A DNA stretch of 64,000 nt from Bacteroidota bacterium (GTDB lineage Bacteria > Bacteroidota > Bacteroidia > CAIKAF01), in contig JAEZEQ010000052.1 of assembly GCA_023432985.1 (NCBI GenBank), forward strand, positions 1 through 64,000, given 5' to 3'. Below are positions 61,220-64,000 of this stretch, in pieces. Position 1 is the stretch's first letter. Every line of letters begins with the position of its first letter. The notes beneath the pieces are model-generated. The model was not told where the DNA came from. It saw only the letters and a program-made list of their open reading frames with translations, and searched no databases. The position numbers were made by a program, and so were the translations under genes.

Positions 61220-63652
61220 TTAAATTTCCGGAAATAAATCGGGCTTACTTTCATGCATCATGGCATAAATTTGCTCTATTATATCTTCGGCATTGGGCTT
61301 ACTGAAATAGTCGCCATCGCTTGCATAGGCCGGTCTGTGGTCTTGCGCACTGATGGTTTTGGCCGGTAAATCCAGATAGTCGAACGCTTTTTGATCTTCG
61401 ACGATTTGTTGCAGGATATAGGAACTTGCTCCTCCTCTTACGTCTTCGTCTACAATCACTAAGCGATTTGTTTTCTTGACGCTATGCGCACATACATGTT
61501 CCAAATCAAATGGTATTAGGGTTTGCGCATCGATGAGTTCGACCGATATTCCCATTTTTTCTAATTGATTAACAGCTTCTTCGCATACACGTAGCGTACT
61601 ACCATAAGAAACCAGGGTAATATCTTCACCTTCTTTTAAGATTTCGGGTTTTCCTAAAGGCACACTGAAGGTACCAATATTTGATGGCATTTTTTCTTTG
61701 AGTCTGTATCCGTTCAACGGCTCTATAACTATAGCCGGATCATCTGCCTGTAAGAGGGTATTGTACATACCGGCCGCTTGTGTCATATTGCGCGGTACGC
61801 ATACATAGACCCCGCGCACACTATGCAGAATCATACCTATGGGCGAGCCACTGTGCCAGATTCCTTCGAGTCGGTGTCCGCGCGTACTGATAATGAGAGG
61901 TGCACTTTGTCCGCTCTTTGTACGATATCTGAGTGTGGCCAAATCATCGCTGATGGTTTGGATAGCATAGAGTAAATAATCGAGATATTGTATTTCGGCT
62001 ACAGGTCTTAATCCGCGCATGGCCATTCCGATTCCTTGACCTACAATAGTCATCTCGCGTATGCCGGTATCAAAAACCCGCAATTCGCCATGTTTCTTTT
62101 GCATGCCTTCCAAGGTCTGATTCACCCCGCCTATGCCGCCTACATCTTCTCCGAAAATCATTACTTCGGGTCTGTTAGACAGAATATAATCCCAATTTTC
62201 TTTCAAAATCAAACGTCCGTCGGTCAGATTTTCGCCATCATATTCGATCTTGTTTTCCTTAACCTTCAGGGCCGAATATTTATTTTCGGCATATAAATGG
62301 GTATTGTAGCGGTCTGCATTTAGTTCGGATTGCAGAGCCAATAGTTTTTTAATTTCATTTTTGGCATTTGTATTTTCGAAACGCGTGAGGTAAAGAGCAT
62401 GACGCAAGGTCCCGATTATATTGTGTCTATTCGGATCTATGCTATTCTCCATCTCTTTTTTCATAGCAAGAAGCGCATCTGCATGTGCCGATTCCTGAGC
62501 CAATAATTCCAATAAGGCCGAAGCTTCCAGCATTTCGCTTTTAATTTCGGATTGGAAATCGTTCCAGGCTTCTTGTTTAGATTGGCGTACGAATTTTTTG
62601 GCTTCCTCCTCGATGTTTTGCAATTCATCTGCCTGAGCCAAACCATTATCGAGCATCCATTTTTTCATTTGGGCTATACAGTCGTACTCCTGTTCCCATT
62701 CCAATCTTTCTTTGGATTTATATCTTTCGTGTGATCCGCTGGTGGAATGTCCTTGAGGTTGCGTACATTCTTCGACATGCACTAAAACGGGAATATGATC
62801 CATGCGGCATAGCGCCGTTGCTTTTTGATAGGTTTCGATCAAATGGGTATAATCCCATCCTTTGGTTTTGAAAATAAGAATTCCGGGGCCATTTTCATCC
62901 TTTTGAAATCCGCTTAAAGCATTCGAAATACTGCCTTTAGCGGTTTGGAATTCTTTAGGTACAGAAATGCCGTATCCATCGTCCCATACGCTCATACAAA
63001 GAGGAACCTGAAGTACCGCAGCGGCATTCATGGTTTCCCAAAATTGTCCTTCGGACGTACTGGCATCACCGATGGTACCAAATGCGATTTCATTTCCGTT
63101 TACAGAAAAATCGTTGAATTTTTTCAATCCTTTATCTTGTCTGAAATGCTTAGATGCCAAAGCAAGTCCCAGCAAACGAGGCATTTGTCCCGCCGTAGGC
63201 GAAATATCACAACTGCTGTTTTTATATTGTATGGTAGGAATGCGATTTCCGTTTTTATCGAGAAAACGGGTGGCATAATGTCCGTTCATTTGTCGACCCC
63301 CGGTCATAGGTTCTCTTTCTATATTGGGATCGGCATACAACTGAGCGAAAAATTGTTTTACGGTCAATAATCCCGCAGCCATCATGAAAGTTTGATCGCG
63401 ATAATAACCACTTCTCCAGTCTCCTTTTCGGAATACCTTTGCCAGCGCAATTTGTGCTATCTCTTTTCCATCTCCGAAAATTCCGAATTTGGCCTTACCG
63501 GTTAATACTTCCCTACGGCCCAATAAAGAGGCTTCACGGCTTTCGCAAGCAATTTTATAATCGTTTAAAACCTCCGCTTTAAAATCTTCGAAGGTGATTT
63601 TTTCATTGTCGAGAACATTTGTCTCTCTATAGGCATTATTTGTAGAACTCAT
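61220..63652 (-). CDS. 2-oxoacid dehydrogenase E1 alpha-beta fusion, divergent long form, 810 aa
   Basis: The ATG at 63652 is taken (MSSTNNAYRE); it lies behind a well-formed promoter, and the frame extends only seven codons further. The alpha half (about 20-400) contains SGYYRDQTFMMAAG and a TPP-site segment GDASTSEGQFWETMNAAAVLQ..WDDGYGIS (about 195-228). This has GDA for the usual GDG and WDD for NN. An extra helical stretch of ~120 residues (about 340-460) separates it from the beta half, which has EDVGGIGGVNQTLEGM, STRGHRLEGIWHSGSPIG and a complete transketolase C-domain (LIDAQTLIPFDLE, DEDVRGGASSYI). Lipoate-dependent decarboxylation of a 2-oxoacid is likely (branched-chain type); substrate unproven. 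Confidence 0.85.
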   Translation of the reverse strand: MSSTNNAYRETNVLDNEKITFEDFKAEVLNDYKIACESREASLLGRREVLTGKAKFGIFGDGKEIAQIALAKVFRKGDWRSGYYRDQTFMMAAGLLTVKQFFAQLYADPNIEREPMTGGRQMNGHYATRFLDKNGNRIPTIQYKNSSCDISPTAGQMPRLLGLALASKHFRQDKGLKKFNDFSVNGNEIAFGTIGDASTSEGQFWETMNAAAVLQVPLCMSVWDDGYGISVPKEFQTAKGSISNALSGFQKDENGPGILIFKTKGWDYTHLIETYQKATALCRMDHIPVLVHVEECTQPQGHSTSGSHERYKSKERLEWEQEYDCIAQMKKWMLDNGLAQADELQNIEEEAKKFVRQSKQEAWNDFQSEIKSEMLEASALLELLAQESAHADALLAMKKEMENSIDPNRHNIIGTLRHALYLTRFENTNAKNEIKKLLALQSELNADRYNTHLYAENKYSALKVKENKIEYDGENLTDGRLILKENWDYILSNRPEVMIFGEDVGGIGGVNQTLEGMQKKHGELRVFDTGIREMTIVGQGIGMAMRGLRPVAEIQYLDYLLYAIQTISDDLATLRYRTKSGQSAPLIISTRGHRLEGIWHSGSPIGMILHSVRGVYVCVPRNMTQAAGMYNTLLQADDPAIVIEPLNGYRLKEKMPSNIGTFSVPLGKPEILKEGEDITLVSYGSTLRVCEEAVNQLEKMGISVELIDAQTLIPFDLEHVCAHSVKKTNRLVIVDEDVRGGASSYILQQIVEDQKAFDYLDLPAKTISAQDHRPAYASDGDYFSKPNAEDIIEQIYAMMHESKPDLFPEI

Positions 63653-63670
63653 AGACAATTTATATGCGAA

Positions 63671-63702
63671 CAAAAATACATATTTAGCTCGGTAAATACA
63701 AA
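63671..63702 (-). promoter_or_regulatory. Candidate promoter of the second E1 gene
   Basis: On the minus strand TTTG (63702-63699), a 20-base spacer, then TATTTTTG (63678-63671), a perfect TAnnTTTG. The ATG at 63652 lies 18 bases on. This is one of the best-formed promoters in the window. Confidence 0.7.
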
Positions 63703-63733
63703 ACCTGCGTCATTACAGGCTAAGAAGCTGATT

Positions 63734-63768
63734 AAAAAGAAAAAAGCAAGAATTGCTTCTTGCTTTTT
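63734..63768 (-). terminator. Terminator behind tRNA-Leu
   Basis: GCAAGAA (63746-63752) and TTCTTGC (63757-63763) form a stem with loop TTGC, flanked by A- and T-runs. On the minus strand it follows directly on the CCA end of the tRNA and ends in a T-rich tail. Confidence 0.75.
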
Positions 63769-63853
63769 TGGTGACCGAGGGGGGACTTGAACCCCCACAG
63801 CTTGCGCCATACGCCCCTCAAACGTACGTGTATACCAATTTCACCACTCGGCC
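63769..63853 (-). tRNA. tRNA-Leu (anticodon GAG), CCA encoded
   Basis: Read on the minus strand: acceptor 5' strand GGCCGAG pairs with 3' strand CTCGGTC (one G-U), discriminator A, then encoded CCA. The D-arm contains AATTGGTA. The anticodon stem is TACGT/GCGTA with loop TTGAGGG, giving anticodon GAG (reads CUC/CUU leucine codons). An extended variable arm (TGGCGCAAGCTGT) marks class II, as expected for Leu, and the T-arm is GGGGG TTCAAGT CCCCC. The 85-nt length fits. It begins nine bases after the adk stop codon, so both are probably on one transcript. Confidence 0.95.
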
Positions 63854-63862
63854 TTTTTTTGC

Positions 63863-64000
63863 TTATTTCAGTTTCGAAATGGCGGCACAAATATCGGAAA
63901 AAATATGTTCGATTGTACCAATACCATTAATAACTTCTACGATTCCTCTTTCTTCATAATACTCTTTTAATGGAAAGGTCTCGTTTTTATATACTTGTAT
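63863..64000 (-). CDS. adk: Adenylate kinase, C-terminal part (5' end outside window)
   Basis: The frame is open to the window edge and ends at the TAA at 63865-63863. The 45 visible residues end with FPLKEYYEERGIVEVINGIG, then TIEHIFSDICAAI, matching the adenylate kinase C-terminus (PL..YY...G....ING.G.I..I...I). The enzyme interconverts AMP, ADP and ATP. The catalytic P-loop and lid lie outside the window and cannot be checked. The tRNA-Leu gene follows nine bases after the stop. Confidence 0.85.
   Translation of the reverse strand: MQVYKNETFPLKEYYEERGIVEVINGIGTIEHIFSDICAAISKLK

Noticed and set aside
63753..63959. Plus-strand reading frame of 68 codons
   Set aside because: It is the reverse strand of tRNA-Leu and of the adk end. 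The GGLEPPQLAPYAPQ translation is a well-known false product of tRNA genes.
1..64000. Phage, insertion sequence, integrative element, toxin-antitoxin or CRISPR array
   Set aside because: No transposase, integrase, direct-repeat array or recombinase was seen. Gene content and base use look chromosomal throughout.

Overview
The window reads as a chromosomal segment from a free-living member of the Bacteroidota. The evidence is the gene content: two very large secreted proteins ending in the type IX secretion (T9SS) 'gliding motility-associated' C-terminal domain, a PorU/PorV-type sortase and barrel pair, tandem SurA-like folding factors, a kynurenine-pathway pair, and a CzcA pump fused to its TolC partner. 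Many genes also carry the Bacteroidota sigma factor -7 box TAnnTTTG just upstream, and Shine-Dalgarno sequences are largely absent. I see no phage, insertion sequence, integrase or CRISPR array. The two window edges cut genes: an EnvC-like tail at the left and the C-terminus of adenylate kinase at the right.

Layout. 1-3.8 kb: EnvC-like tail, a DUF349 repeat protein, a membrane fatty-acid desaturase (minus strand) and a META-domain lipoprotein. 3.8-9.6 kb (minus): heavy-metal efflux operon, in order small leader protein, CzcA-TolC fusion, CzcB-type adaptor. 9.8-13.7 kb: 1317-residue secreted adhesin-like protein. 13.9-18.3 kb: kynU, kmo and an MsbA-like ABC exporter in one operon. 18.3-24.5 kb: tandem hairpins with G-run loops, a lipoprotein, an acyl-CoA carboxylase beta subunit, yidC, a DoxX/MauE-thioredoxin protein and a small Cys-rich lipoprotein. 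24.6-28.6 kb: three-gene operon of an M19 dipeptidase-like hydrolase, a Rieske oxygenase and a CrtU-like FAD oxidoreductase. 28.7-36.1 kb: guaB, three consecutive parvulin/SurA-type genes, a MoxR ATPase and dapF. 36.1-42.2 kb (minus): PorV-like barrel and giant C25 (PorU-type) peptidase.

42.3-64 kb: a glycosyltransferase overlapping tail-to-tail with an FtsE-like ATPase; a TPR protein with an outer-membrane barrel; guaA with a LysM/periplasmic-binding chimera; a second T9SS cargo protein; an E1 alpha-beta fusion dehydrogenase followed by bioB-bioF-bioD-bioA with overlapping or nearly overlapping ends; a second, longer and divergent E1 alpha-beta fusion on the minus strand; then tRNA-Leu(GAG) directly behind adk.

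How the parts relate. Much of the window builds and decorates the envelope: YidC inserts inner-membrane proteins, the SurA-like factors chaperone outer-membrane proteins, PorU/PorV-type proteins process T9SS cargo, and the two CTD proteins are likely cargo. Central metabolism is represented by GMP synthesis (guaB and guaA, 20 kb apart, each with a clean promoter), lysine/peptidoglycan precursor synthesis (dapF), cofactor synthesis (biotin; kynurenine route toward NAD) and lipoate-dependent dehydrogenases. The most unusual items are the M19-Rieske-CrtU-like operon, the CzcA-TolC fusion with an internal signal peptide, a 14-bp inverted repeat inside the metal operon, the very large PorU-type protein, and the paired G-loop hairpins near 18.3 kb. 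No intergenic stretch exceeds about 215 bases.
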